Assembly (NCBI RefSeq): GCF_036030735.1
Contig: NZ_CP107928.1
Span: 1,860,001-1,924,000, forward strand
DNA from: Streptomyces sp. NBC_00425
GTDB lineage: Bacteria; Actinomycetota; Actinomycetes; Streptomycetales; Streptomycetaceae
Direction of reading: 5' to 3'
DNA: 64,000 nucleotides
The position numbers were made by a program, and so were the translations under genes. This document shows positions 1-8,090 of the stretch, piece after piece. Below the pieces are notes generated by a model. That model was not told where the DNA came from. It did not search any database and saw nothing but the letters and a program-made list of their open reading frames with translations. How positions within the stretch are numbered: position 1 is the first letter of the stretch; each line of letters starts with the position of its first letter.

Positions 1-255
1 CATCGAGCGGAGCTCGGCGCTGTTCGGTTCCACGCCGGCGAACATGCGGTCCACGACATGGGCGATCAGGACCGCCCGGTTGTCGAAGTGCCGGTACAGC
101 GTCGCCGTGCCCGAGCCCAGGCGTTGTGCCAGCGTCCGCATCGAGAGAGCGTCGGAGCCCTCCTCGTCCACGATCTTCAGTGCGGTGGCGACGATCCGCT
201 CCAACGGCACGGGCGGTCGCCCCGGTGAACGCCGAGCAGGTGCGCTCGCCCTCAT
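1..255 (-). CDS. TetR/AcrR family regulator, N-terminal part (cut by window edge)
   Basis: The minus strand from the ATG at 253-255 reads 85 codons without a stop and runs off the left edge. After a basic lead comes a typical TetR helix-turn-helix: an ALKIVDEEGSDALSMRTLAQRLG helix pair in pieces, then the recognition segment GTATLYRHFDNRAVLI. The ligand-binding domain lies outside the window, so neither effector nor target can be inferred. The helix-turn-helix pattern is clear and DNA-binding repressor function is known for the family. Confidence 0.85.
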   Translation of the reverse strand, partial: MRASAPARRSPGRPPVPLERIVATALKIVDEEGSDALSMRTLAQRLGSGTATLYRHFDNRAVLIAHVVDRMFAGVEPNSAELRSM

Positions 256-403
256 AGGGTCAGCAGCCGCCACGAAACACCTCACCCAGTCCCCTCAGCA
301 CCATAACAGCAACACTGTATCCGATATGAGGACCGCCGATCGGGGCACCCCCCGGTCGCCGCGGCGGCCGGCCGGCCGTCAGCCGTGTCAACAACGCTGC
401 GGC

Positions 404-835
404 TCAATACACCTGGTCCGCGGCGTGCGGGCCCGTCTTGCCCGTGAAGGGAAAGAGCGGGTATCCCTCCGTGCAGTCCCCCTCCGGTGGATGATACGGC
501 CAGCCCATCCCGAAACGGTACAGAAGCGTCAGCGTGACGACTGTTCCGAGCAGGGCGAGACACATGGTGGCCCGGCCGCCGGGGAGAGGCCGCCTTCGCA
601 GTGCGAGTTGGGTCAGCAGCACCAACAGGGTCATGCAGAGCCACACCGCCGGCATCATCATCTGCAGCCCGATGTTGTTGCTGGAGTCGTTCCCGAGCGG
701 GCAGTCCGCCCACGATCGCACCGTCCACACCGTGCCGCCGTACACGCCGACCGCAGACAGGACAGGAGCCGACGCATACCAGCCGCAACCCGGCGCGGAG
801 ACGGGCGGCCTGTCCTGCGTCCGCGAAACGAGCAT
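404..835 (-). CDS. Small integral membrane protein, unknown function
   Basis: This 143-residue frame starts at the ATG at 833-835, preceded by GGGGAGG at good spacing; an ATG 21 bases further upstream lacks that support. Two hydrophobic segments are visible in the second half (LQMMMPAVWLCMTLLVLL and ATMCLALLGTVVTLTLLY), plus a weaker one near the N-terminus. The C-terminus is polar with the sequence GMGWPYHPPEGDC. No family is recognised. The hydrophobic pattern and ribosome site argue that it is real; other frames here give only arginine-rich shadows. Confidence 0.6.
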   Translation of the reverse strand: MLVSRTQDRPPVSAPGCGWYASAPVLSAVGVYGGTVWTVRSWADCPLGNDSSNNIGLQMMMPAVWLCMTLLVLLTQLALRRRPLPGGRATMCLALLGTVVTLTLLYRFGMGWPYHPPEGDCTEGYPLFPFTGKTGPHAADQVY

Positions 836-1078
836 CCCTGCGCCTCCCCTGAACAACCACGATGTGGGCTACCCGAGCAGGCCTGCCGGCCGGCTCCCCA
901 CCCGGCGACCGAGCCGCTCACTCACACTGACCGGAAAAGTGATCGACTCGGTTCCCGCCCGAGTGTCCGGTCGAGGAGCGGTCGGACGGTCGGGTGAGGC
1001 ATGCGTCTGCGACGACTGCCGCCCGTGCGGCCGGGTTTCGGCTGCACGGGCGGCCGTCGGCACTGGGCTCGGGTCGTG

Positions 1079-1256
1079 TCAGAGGTGCTGCTCGGTGGCC
1101 CGGGTGCGGTGGTACTCGTCCTGGCGCTCGTCCGTGATGCACGCCGGGATCGGGAAGTCCCACCAGCCGGGTACCCAGGGGCCCGCGGCATCGCGGTCGG
1201 TGGGCACCTCGATCAGGGCCGGCGCCCCGGACCGGACGGCCTTGCGCAGGTCGGTT
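1079..1256 (-). pseudogene. C-terminal remnant of a thiamine-pyrophosphate enzyme
   Basis: The last 57 or so codons before the stop at 1079-1081 read DLRKAVRSGAPALIEVPTD followed by PWVPGWWDFPIPA and ITDERQDEY. This looks like the extreme C-terminus of acetolactate-synthase-like TPP-dependent enzymes, which are about 550 residues long. Upstream the frame turns into arginine/alanine-rich sequence with no homology, so roughly 90 percent of the gene is missing. The break lies close to the 15-mer repeats at 1346-1419. Family assignment is from the tail only. Confidence 0.6.
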
Positions 1257-1345
1257 CCAGGGACGCCGCGCCCGCGTCCTGCGCACCGGACCCGAGCGCG
1301 CCCGCCCGCGCGAGACGGCAGCCGGCAGCCGGCAGACACTGACCG

Positions 1346-1419
1346 CTTGTGCGGCACGGTCCCTGACAACCGTGCCGCACAAGGCTCCCCTCCCCCACCC
1401 GGCAACCGTGCCGCACAAG
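1346..1419. repeat. Three copies of a 15-bp sequence, two forming a perfect inverted repeat
   Basis: CTTGTGCGGCACGGT at 1346-1360 is followed after 8 bases by its exact reverse complement ACCGTGCCGCACAAG at 1369-1383, which is repeated at 1405-1419. The first pair could form a 15-bp stem. The array lies exactly between the broken 5' ends of two gene remnants. Its origin (small mobile element, recombination scar or operator) cannot be told from sequence alone. Confidence 0.8.
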
Positions 1420-1441
1420 CCCTCTCCCTCGGCCGCCGGAG

Positions 1442-1603
1442 CCGATCCGCGGGCCGAGCATCGCCGGCGCCCCCGCCCAGGCCCGCGCGACGATCGACGC
1501 CCGCCATGCGGCCGGCGCGACCAGCGCCGTCCTCGCCCCCGCCGGCCCCGACCCGCCGGCCGCACTGGACTCACTCGCCCGCGCCCTGCCCGACCAGCGC
1601 TGA
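1442..1603 (+). pseudogene. C-terminal remnant of a luciferase-like (LLM class) oxidoreductase
   Basis: The frame ending at the stop 1601-1603 reads GPSIAGAPAQARATIDARHA, then AAGATSAVLAPAGPDPPAAL, then DSLARALP. This resembles the final helix-strand-helix of F420/flavin-dependent LLM oxidoreductases, where such sequence follows the last beta strand of the barrel. There is no start codon or N-terminal barrel upstream; the sequence before it is the 15-mer repeat block. Family assignment is tentative because only about 50 residues remain. Confidence 0.45.
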
Positions 1604-1918
1604 ACCGACCACACGGGATCGGGGGAGACCGACGCGGCGCCGACCCCGGCAGCTGCTCGGCAGTTGTTCGGCTGCGGCCGGTGCCGGACATGGGGGATCG
1701 GGCGAGGGCGGGCTCGGGCATGGGCGGATCGACGTCGGGGCCGGTCCGGAAGACCCGGTCGGCCGGGGTGAGCGCCTGCACCCTGCGCCCTGTGCCCTGT
1801 ACCCGGACAGGCGCTCGGCCAGAGCTCCGGGCGACGCCGGCGGCGGGACGAGAGGGAGCCTGCCGCCCCCGCCCCGCCGGGCAGGACGGTCGCCGAGACC
1901 GCCCTCGAGCGCGATGCG
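1604..1918. other. Intergenic stretch without recognisable gene
   Basis: About 315 bases of GC-rich sequence between the oxidoreductase remnant and the TetR gene. Frames through it give only arginine/proline-rich translations. No convincing promoter, terminator or RNA was seen. It may be further decayed coding sequence. Confidence 0.5.
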
Positions 1919-2488
1919 TCAGCGCATGTCGGCCGCGTCGAGCAGGACGGTCACCGTGGGGACGACGAGCCCTGTCGCCGTGTCGGCCTTGATCCCCGCA
2001 CGGGCGCTGGCGCCGTCGAAGACCAGCATCAGCTGGCGGGCCAGCAGATCCGGGTCGTTCGCCCCACCCTGTTCGGCCTCGGCGCGGAAGAAGCCCGTCA
2101 GGTTCTCCTTCACCCGGTGGGCCACCCGGCTCGCAGGGTGGCTCTGGTCCTTGAGCTCGATCTGCACGGCGAGGAACCGGCAGCCCTGGAAGTCGGGCTC
2201 ACCCGCCTGGGAGGCCAACTCGTCGAACACGTGCATGATCCGCTCGCGGGGCGAACCGTGGGCGTCCGCCGCGGGCAGCAGCGTCGCCACATAGGCGGAG
2301 GCGCGATCCTCCAGGCTCGCCGCCAGCAGTTCGCCCTTGCTCTCGAACAGCTGGTACATGGAACGCTTCGACACCCCCGCCGCCTTGCACAGCGCGTCGA
2401 CGCCGATGCTGACACCGTCTCGGTAGGTGAGCGTGGCCGCCGCCTCCAGCAGCCGCTCTCGGGGACTTGACTTCGCGTCGGTGGTCAT
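1919..2488 (-). CDS. TetR/AcrR family repressor of the adjacent MFS/SDR genes
   Basis: This is a 189-residue TetR protein of normal length. Residues 9-55 form the helix-turn-helix (RERLLEAAATLTYRDGVSIG, then KAAGVSKRSMYQLFESKGEL); the rest is the helical ligand-binding and dimer domain. A perfect palindrome AAACCGATCGGTTT at 2521-2534 lies just upstream, and four variants lie between the MFS and SDR genes, so autoregulation and control of those genes is a strong inference. The inducer is unknown, presumably a compound handled by the exporter or the two enzymes. Confidence 0.92.
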   Translation of the reverse strand: MTTDAKSSPRERLLEAAATLTYRDGVSIGVDALCKAAGVSKRSMYQLFESKGELLAASLEDRASAYVATLLPAADAHGSPRERIMHVFDELASQAGEPDFQGCRFLAVQIELKDQSHPASRVAHRVKENLTGFFRAEAEQGGANDPDLLARQLMLVFDGASARAGIKADTATGLVVPTVTVLLDAADMR

Positions 2489-2520
2489 ACCGCGAGGTTA
2501 ACTCGATTCCCGCCAATTGA

Positions 2521-2534
2521 AAACCGATCGGTTT
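2521..2534. promoter_or_regulatory. Predicted TetR operator, perfect palindrome
   Basis: AAACCGATCGGTTT, a 14-bp perfect palindrome 33 bases upstream of the TetR start. The same core recurs at 4232, 4256, 4423 and 4447. Its position suggests autorepression. Confidence 0.8.
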
Positions 2535-2594
2535 ACGACGCCCAGCGGGGTGATCGTCGGCGCCGTCCACGGCCGGGAGGGTGGAGGAACACGG

Positions 2595-2632
2595 CCCGCG
2601 CCGACCGCCACGAGATCGGCGGTCGGCGCGGG
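2595..2632 (-). terminator. Hairpin terminator after the MFS gene
   Basis: CCCGCGCCGACCGCC (2595-2609) pairs perfectly with 2618-2632 around an 8-base loop. It lies 58 bases past the MFS stop and before the TetR operator, separating the two transcripts. There is no U-tract, as is common in streptomycetes. Confidence 0.7.
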
Positions 2633-2689
2633 TACGGGGCGCCTCCCCTCCCCGGTGGCGAGCGACCGCGCACCCCCGGCGGTTCAGGC

Positions 2690-4189
2690 TCAGTGAGCGA
2701 TCACGGGCTCGCCCTCCGCCGACACGAGAGGCGCATTCGGTATCAGCAACGCCGACAGGACGGAACCGACGACGAAGAACCCGGCGCCCCACGCCAGGGT
2801 GGCCGTGTAACTCTCGATCCCGGCCTGCGCCACGGTCAGCGCGCCCGGCTCGTGCGAGGCCAGGTAGTCGGTAGCGGCCGACGAGGCGACGGTGGTCAGC
2901 AGCGCCGTGCTGATCGAGCCGCCCACCTGCTGACCGGTGTTGATCAGCGCCGAGGCCACGCCCGTGTCCTCGTGGTGCACGCCCGCGGTCGCGCCCTGGA
3001 AGGCGGTGGCCATCACTCCCCCGAGGCCGAGACCCAGCAGGATCAGGCCGGGCATGATGTCGACGACGTAGGCACTGTCCAGCGCGAGTCGGGTCAGCAG
3101 GGCCATGCCGGAGGCGGCGACGAGGAAGCCGGCACTGATCACGATCTTCGGACCGACCCTGGGCAGCAGCAGCGCGGGCGCCGTGGTCGACGCGGCGACG
3201 ATGCCCGCGACCATCGGCAGGAACGCCAGACCCGTCCTGATCGGCGAGTAGCCGATACCGGCCTGCAGGTAGTAGGTCAGGAACAGGAAGATCGAGAACA
3301 TCCCCATGCCGATGACGAACACCGCGAGGAACGAACCGCCGCGGGTCCGGTCCAGCACGAGTCGCAGCGGCAGCAGCGGATGCGCGACCCGGGACTCCAG
3401 CCGGACGAACACCGCGAGCAGGATCACGCCGACGATCAAGCAGCCGAGGGTGACCGGGTCGGTCCAGCTGGTGGATTCGACGTGCGCGAACCCGTAGACG
3501 ACGGCGAACAGCGCGGCGCTCGCCACGAGGGCGCCGGGAACGTCGAGCCTGGGCCGCTCGGCGACCGCGGGCCTGGCCAGCAGCAGCACCGCACCGACCA
3601 GCGCGACGGCGGCGAAGACGACGTTCACGTACATCACCCAGCGCCAGGACGCCCATTCGGTGAGCATGCCGCCGAGCAGCAGCCCGACCGCGCCGCCCGC
3701 CCCGGCCAGCGCGCTGAAGACGCCGAACGCCTTCGGCCTCTCTTTGGGGTCGGTGAACGTCACGCTGAGCAGGGAGAGCGCCGCCGGCGCGAGCAGCGCG
3801 GCGAAGAGACCCTGGGCCACCCGTGCCGTGACGAGAACGTCGAAGCCGGTGGCCGCGCCGCCGAGGACCGATGCGCCCGCGAATCCGATCAGGCCGGTCA
3901 CGAAGGTGGTTCGCCGGCCGAACAGGTCGCCGAGCCGGCCACCGAGCAGCAGCAGGCTGCCGAACGCCAGGGCGTAACCCGTGATGACCCACTGCCTGCT
4001 GCCGTCGCTGAAGCCGAGGTCGTGCTGCGCCGCGGGAAGCGCGATGTTCACGACGGTCGCGTCGAGCGTGACCATGAGCTGCGCGGTGCCCAGCACGACG
4101 AGCACCCACCAGCGCACGGCGTGTGAGCCGCGACGGCCCGATCCTGTTTTCCCGGAGGCGGGCGCGCTTCGGTCGAAGGTGGTACGCAC
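2690..4189 (-). CDS. MFS drug exporter, DHA2/EmrB-QacA type (14 TM)
   Basis: The 499-residue protein is read from GTG 4187-4189 behind AAGGGGA; the open frame extends further upstream, but that part overlaps operators and is not protein-like. The first helix contains LGTAQLMVTLDATVVNIALP (motif D1 region), followed by GSRQWVITGYALAFGSLLLL and GRLGDLFGRR (motif A). About 14 hydrophobic segments fit DHA2 proton antiporters. It is divergent from the SDR gene, with four operator-like palindromes between. The role is probably efflux of the compound sensed by the TetR protein. Confidence 0.93.
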   Translation of the reverse strand: MRTTFDRSAPASGKTGSGRRGSHAVRWWVLVVLGTAQLMVTLDATVVNIALPAAQHDLGFSDGSRQWVITGYALAFGSLLLLGGRLGDLFGRRTTFVTGLIGFAGASVLGGAATGFDVLVTARVAQGLFAALLAPAALSLLSVTFTDPKERPKAFGVFSALAGAGGAVGLLLGGMLTEWASWRWVMYVNVVFAAVALVGAVLLLARPAVAERPRLDVPGALVASAALFAVVYGFAHVESTSWTDPVTLGCLIVGVILLAVFVRLESRVAHPLLPLRLVLDRTRGGSFLAVFVIGMGMFSIFLFLTYYLQAGIGYSPIRTGLAFLPMVAGIVAASTTAPALLLPRVGPKIVISAGFLVAASGMALLTRLALDSAYVVDIMPGLILLGLGLGGVMATAFQGATAGVHHEDTGVASALINTGQQVGGSISTALLTTVASSAATDYLASHEPGALTVAQAGIESYTATLAWGAGFFVVGSVLSALLIPNAPLVSAEGEPVIAH

Positions 4190-4231
4190 ATTTCCCCTTA
4201 GTCGCTGGTCACAGGCCGGCCATCGAACTGG

Positions 4232-4269
4232 AAACCGATCTGTTTTCCCTAAGAGAAACAGGTCGGTTT
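4232..4269. promoter_or_regulatory. Two TetR operator variants upstream of the MFS gene
   Basis: AAACCGATCTGTTT at 4232-4245 and AAACAGGTCGGTTT at 4256-4269, centre to centre 24 bases. Each has one mismatch-bearing half-site relative to AAACCGATCGGTTT. They lie 43-80 bases before the MFS GTG, in its promoter region. Confidence 0.75.
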
Positions 4270-4422
4270 CCGTGGCGCAAGCGAGTGGGCCGCCTCCGGC
4301 CGGGAGCGGCCGGTCGGGGCTGGGGCGAGCCGGGCGGGGCCGGAGGCCCGCACGGACCGGCGACCACACCCCGACCGATCACCCGTCCGCACCGACGGAT
4401 CCGCCCGGGCGCTTGCGCTGGG

Positions 4423-4460
4423 AAACCGATCGGTTTACTGTGGTGGAAACCGATCAGTTT
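4423..4460. promoter_or_regulatory. Two TetR operators upstream of the SDR gene
   Basis: AAACCGATCGGTTT at 4423-4436 (perfect) and AAACCGATCAGTTT at 4447-4460, again centre to centre 24 bases, matching the spacing of the MFS-side pair. The downstream site ends 20 bases before the SDR ATG, so bound repressor would cover the start region of transcription. Confidence 0.8.
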
Positions 4461-4480
4461 CCTCATCTGTGGAGGCAGTC

Positions 4481-5182
4481 ATGACCGCTCTGAAGGGCGC
4501 GAACATCCTCGTCACCGGCGGCAGCCGGGGCATCGGCAAGGCCCTGGTGGAGGAGCTCTACGCACGCGGCGCCGGCAAGGTCTACGCCACGGCCCGCGAC
4601 CCGCGCGGCGTGACGCACCCCGACGCCGTGCCCGTGGCGCTGGAAGTGACCGACCCGGCCTCCGTGGCGGCCGCCGCCGCCCAGGCGCAGGACATCACCG
4701 TGCTGATCAACAACGCCGGCGCCTCGGTCGGCGCGTCCTTCCTCGACTCCCCGGTCGACGACGTGCGCCGGGAGTTCGAGACCAACTTCTACGGACCGCT
4801 GCTGCTCACCCGGGCGTTGGTGCCGGTGATCGAGCGCAACGGCGGCGGCCACCTCCTCAACGTGCACTCCGTGCTCTCGTGGATCGCGCTCGGCGGCTCC
4901 TACAGCGCCTCCAAGGCCGCCCTGTGGTCGCAGACCAACTCCCTGCGCCTGGAACTGCAGCCGCGCGGGATCAACGTCACCGGACTGCACGTGGGATACG
5001 TCGACACCGACCTCGCAGCGGGCGTCGACGCACCCAAGTCGGACCCCCGGGACGTCGCCGCACTCGCCCTCGACGGCATCGAGACGGACGCCCACGAGGT
5101 CCTCGCCGACGACATCTCCCGCCACGTCAAGGCAGGCCTCGCCGGCGACCTCGCGGCACTGTATCCCCAGCTGGCCAAGTAA
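4481..5182 (+). CDS. Short-chain dehydrogenase/reductase (SDR), classical type
   Basis: This is a 233-residue NAD(P)-dependent oxidoreductase. The start is ATG 4481 with GGAGG at 4471-4475; an earlier in-frame GTG at 4469 would overlap that ribosome site. The Rossmann motif VTGGSRGIG is at residues 11-19, then INNAG. The catalytic serine lies in LNVHSVLSW and YSASK carries the catalytic Tyr and Lys. It is first in a two-gene unit with the hydrolase and is controlled by the palindromes just upstream. The substrate is unknown. Confidence 0.92.
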   Translation: MTALKGANILVTGGSRGIGKALVEELYARGAGKVYATARDPRGVTHPDAVPVALEVTDPASVAAAAAQAQDITVLINNAGASVGASFLDSPVDDVRREFETNFYGPLLLTRALVPVIERNGGGHLLNVHSVLSWIALGGSYSASKAALWSQTNSLRLELQPRGINVTGLHVGYVDTDLAAGVDAPKSDPRDVAALALDGIETDAHEVLADDISRHVKAGLAGDLAALYPQLAK

Positions 5183-5208
5183 GCCCCTTCGCACAAGGAG
5201 ACGGCGAC

Positions 5209-6087
5209 ATGCCCACCCAGGACCCACGCCCCACGATCCACATCCCCGGCACCACCAGCCACACCATCCCCTCACGCGCAGGACGCCACGGCCACGAGGG
5301 ATCCCTGCGCTATCTCAAGGCGGGCACCGGGTCCCCGCTGGTGCTGCTGCACACGGTGCGCACCCAGGCCGAGCACTTCCGCCACCTCGTCCCGCTCGTC
5401 TCGGACCGGTACACCGTGTACGCCCTGGATCTGCCGGGGATGGGCTACTCCGAGATCGTGCCCGGGGCGTCGTACGACGAGCCGGCCATGCGGGCGGGCG
5501 TCGAGCGGCTCCTCACCGAACTCGACCTCCACGACGTCACGTTGGCCGGCGAGTCCATGGGGGCGGTACTCGCCCTGACCACCGCGGCCGACCTGCCCGA
5601 GCGCGTCCGGCGCGTCGTAGCGGTCAACACGTACGACTTCCGCGGCGGGATCGCCCGGTCCTCCCTCCTCGCCCGTGTGGTGGTCGGCGGCGTCCTCACG
5701 CCCGGTGTGGGCCCGGTGATCGCCGGGGTGGAACCCAGGCCCGCCCTCGGCGCGATCCTGCGGGGCGGCCTCGGCGACAAGAGCGCACTGCGGGAGGACT
5801 ACGTGGACGAACTCCTCCAGGTGGGCGGCCGCCCCGGCTACCCGACCGTCGCCCGGGCCGTGTACCAGGCCCTGCCCAGCCTCATCGCCGCCCGCTCCCG
5901 CTACCCCGAGGTCAAGGCCCCCGTCCACCTCGTCTACGGCGAGAACGACTGGTCCAGGACGTCGGACCGGGAGGCCGACAGGAGGCTGCTGCCGGCCGCC
6001 GACTTCACTCAGGTGCCGAAGGCCGGCCACTTCATCGCCCTGGAACGGCCCGACGTCCTGGCCGACTTGCTGAACGCCGTGGCGTGA
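5209..6087 (+). CDS. Alpha/beta-fold hydrolase
   Basis: This 292-residue protein has ATG 5209 preceded by AAGGAG, 26 bases after the SDR stop, so it is probably co-transcribed. The nucleophile elbow is AGESMGA (Ser), the acid is in VYGENDWSR (Asp) and the base in KAGHFIAL (His). The usual HG oxyanion motif after the first strand reads HTVRT here. The fold is certain; the reaction (esterase, epoxide or other hydrolase) is not. With the SDR and exporter it probably forms a detoxification or modification unit. Confidence 0.9.
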   Translation: MPTQDPRPTIHIPGTTSHTIPSRAGRHGHEGSLRYLKAGTGSPLVLLHTVRTQAEHFRHLVPLVSDRYTVYALDLPGMGYSEIVPGASYDEPAMRAGVERLLTELDLHDVTLAGESMGAVLALTTAADLPERVRRVVAVNTYDFRGGIARSSLLARVVVGGVLTPGVGPVIAGVEPRPALGAILRGGLGDKSALREDYVDELLQVGGRPGYPTVARAVYQALPSLIAARSRYPEVKAPVHLVYGENDWSRTSDREADRRLLPAADFTQVPKAGHFIALERPDVLADLLNAVA

Positions 6088-6157
6088 CAGCCCCGGGGCG
6101 GACCGCCGTGACGGTCCCGGGCGAGTTCGACTGACCCCCTGGTCCGGTGCATCGTTC

Positions 6158-6210
6158 CTCCGGTCTCCTCCGATCTCCTCCGGTCTCCTCCTGTCTCCTG
6201 CCTCCTCGCT
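6158..6210. repeat. Imperfect short tandem repeat (TCTCCTCCGG-like)
   Basis: About five degenerate copies of a 10-base unit TCTCCTCCGG/A run up to the 3' end of the dehydrogenase remnant. The repeat falls where the normal stop codon of that gene would be expected, so it may mark the site of decay. Confidence 0.5.
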
Positions 6211-6447
6211 CTCCAGGACGAAGACCGGCTTGTGGCCGGCGCGGCCCGAGGTCGGCTCGTCGGGGATCTCTTCCCAGCCGTGGATCCCGCTGGTGACCAG
6301 CTCGGGATGGAGCCTCCCGGCCGCCACCGCCTCGAGGGTCGGCGTCATGTCGGGGCGTGCGTGGCCCTTGCCGTTGTGGAAGTGGACACCGCGCTGGTAC
6401 ATCTGCAGCAGTGGGAGCCGGACCTCGTCGAAGTAGACGACCGTCAT
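6211..6447 (-). pseudogene. C-terminal remnant of a zinc-type alcohol dehydrogenase
   Basis: The frame reads PLLQMYQRGVHFHNGKGHAR, then ELVTSGIHGWEEIP and HKPVFVLE. This is the C-terminal portion of MDR/zinc-containing alcohol dehydrogenases, which normally span about 350 residues. The catalytic zinc site and Rossmann fold are missing upstream, and the normal C-terminal stop is replaced by repeat sequence. Only about 75 residues are left. Confidence 0.6.
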
Positions 6448-6504
6448 ACACGCGCGATCACCCGTGGCGCGGCGAGCGCGGTCCGGTTTCCTCTCGTGCA
6501 GCGT

Positions 6505-6942
6505 TCAGGCGGCGGGCTCCAGGCGGACACAGCACCGACCCGGGCCGGGCGCAAGCGTGGCCGTGTACCCGCACTCCCCCAGTCCGCGCAGGACACCGCG
6601 CAACAGGTGCAGGTTCATGCCGCAGACCGTCTCCGTGTGGTCGCGGGCCAGGGCGTGGAAGGGCCAGTTGCCCAGCACGACGGCCCGCTCCTCGCGGCCG
6701 GGCTCGAATCCGTACCGCTCCAGGACGTCGAGCAGGACCGCGCCGTCCGACTCCCCCAGGTGAGCACCGAGCTCTTCCGCCTTGCGTCGCAGTACCGGTT
6801 GCACCGCCTCGCCGGTCGCTGCGGATTCCTCCACGGCCTGGGCGAGCAGTCGCCCGGCAAGCTCGTAGCGCCGGTCCGGCAGCCGCCCGTCACGGCCTCC
6901 CGCCGGGTGACCCGCCGTCCGCCGGGTGGCCGTTGCGGGGCG
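6505..6942 (-). pseudogene. Truncated ArsR-like winged-helix regulator lacking its DNA-binding part
   Basis: The C-terminal 140 or so residues are well preserved: RRYELAGRLLAQAVEES, LERYGFEP, NWPFHALARDHTETVCGMNL and PGPGRCCVRLEP. This matches the effector half of predicted helix-turn-helix regulators with a CPFH..A...H..VC.MN signature; here the first Cys of CPFH is Trp. The expected N-terminal winged helix (about 80 residues) is not found; upstream sequence merges into the phosphofructokinase leader. Probably a 5'-truncated gene. Confidence 0.55.
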
Positions 6943-7045
6943 AACGGGAGGACGCTGGAAGCAGGCGATCCATGTTCCCGGCAGCGGTGCCGATCGCCAC
7001 GGGGGTCGCGGCTGCGCGTGCCGTCCAGCGGATGGGAGAAAGCCC

Positions 7046-8071
7046 ATGAGGGTCGGAGTACTGACCGGCGGCGGTGACTGCCCCGGCCTGAACGCCGTGA
7101 TCCGCAGTGTCGTCCGCAAAGGCGTCGACGCGTACGGCTTCGACTTCGTCGGGTTTCGGGACGGCTGGCTCGGCCTGCTCCGGGATGTCGTCCTGCCGCT
7201 GGACGTCGCCAGGGTGCGGGGGATCCTCCCCCGCGGCGGCACCATCCTCGGCTCCTCACGCACCAACCCGTTCACCCACGAGGACGGGATGCGTCGCATG
7301 CAGGACACCCTTGCCGCGCACGACGTCGACGCGCTCGTCGTGATCGGCGGCGAGGACACCCTCGGCGTGGCCACCGAACTGAGCCGTCACGGGGTCCCCC
7401 TGGTCGGCGTGCCGAAGACCATCGACAACGACGTCTGCGGCACCGACTACACCTTCGGCTTCGACACCGCGGTCGGTATCGCGACCGAGGCCATCGACCG
7501 GCTCCACACCACCGCCGAGTCCCACATGCGCGCCCTGGTGGTGGAGGTCATGGGTCGCCACTCCGGGTGGATCGCCCTGCACGCCGGCGTCGCGGGCGGC
7601 GGCAACGTGATCCTCATCCCGGAACGGCCCTTCGACATCGATCAGGTATGTGAGCAGGTGCAGAACAGATTCAAGATCAACTATGCGCCGATCGTCGTGG
7701 TGGCCGAGGGAGCCGCCCCGAAGGAGGGGCAGGTGGTCCTCAAAGACCAGTCGCGGGACGAGTTCGACCACGTGCGGCTGTCCGGCGTCGGCGAGTGGCT
7801 GGCCCGCGAGATCTCGGAACGCACCGGCAAGGACGCCCGCACCACAGTTCTCGGGCATGTTCAGCGCGGCGGCACCCCCAGCGCCTTCGACCGCTGGCTG
7901 GCCACACGCTTCGGGCTGCACGCCATCGACGCGGTCAAGGACGGCGACTTCGGCGTCATGGTCGCCCTGCAGGGCACCCGGATCGTCCGCGTCCCCCTCG
8001 CCGAGGCCACGGCGAAGAACAAACTCGTCGATCCGTCGCTGTACGACGAGTTCGAGGTCTTCTTCGGCTGA
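7046..8071 (+). CDS. pfkA: 6-phosphofructokinase with PPi-type specificity residues
   Basis: This is a 341-residue PFK-A family enzyme phosphorylating fructose 6-phosphate in glycolysis. The start ATG 7046 follows GGGAGA. Seen: the N-terminal TGGGDCPGLNAVIR loop, GGEDT at 101-105, PKTIDND at 123-129 with the catalytic Asp127, and MGRHSGW. Residues 104 and 124 are Asp and Lys. Work on the family links Asp104/Lys124 to pyrophosphate users and Gly104/Gly124 to ATP users. It may therefore be a PPi-PFK or bifunctional; this is an inference. It sits alone beside gene remnants. Confidence 0.93.
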   Translation: MRVGVLTGGGDCPGLNAVIRSVVRKGVDAYGFDFVGFRDGWLGLLRDVVLPLDVARVRGILPRGGTILGSSRTNPFTHEDGMRRMQDTLAAHDVDALVVIGGEDTLGVATELSRHGVPLVGVPKTIDNDVCGTDYTFGFDTAVGIATEAIDRLHTTAESHMRALVVEVMGRHSGWIALHAGVAGGGNVILIPERPFDIDQVCEQVQNRFKINYAPIVVVAEGAAPKEGQVVLKDQSRDEFDHVRLSGVGEWLAREISERTGKDARTTVLGHVQRGGTPSAFDRWLATRFGLHAIDAVKDGDFGVMVALQGTRIVRVPLAEATAKNKLVDPSLYDEFEVFFG

Positions 8072-8090
8072 CCGGCGTCACACGTCACGG

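Noticed and set aside
1346..1383. Insertion sequence ends or a transposon
   Set aside because: A good inverted repeat is present but there is no transposase, target duplication or cargo; listed only as a repeat.
534..2294. 586-codon plus-strand open frame
   Set aside because: Arginine/proline/serine-rich translation with no domain; it runs antisense to the membrane protein and TetR genes. A GC-bias shadow.
2693..4126. 477-codon plus-strand frame opposite the MFS gene
   Set aside because: Gln/Arg/Glu-rich antisense shadow of a clear 14-TM exporter.
4123..4480. Upstream extensions of the MFS and hydrolase frames
   Set aside because: They cross operator palindromes and lack protein-like composition; ribosome sites support the shorter starts.
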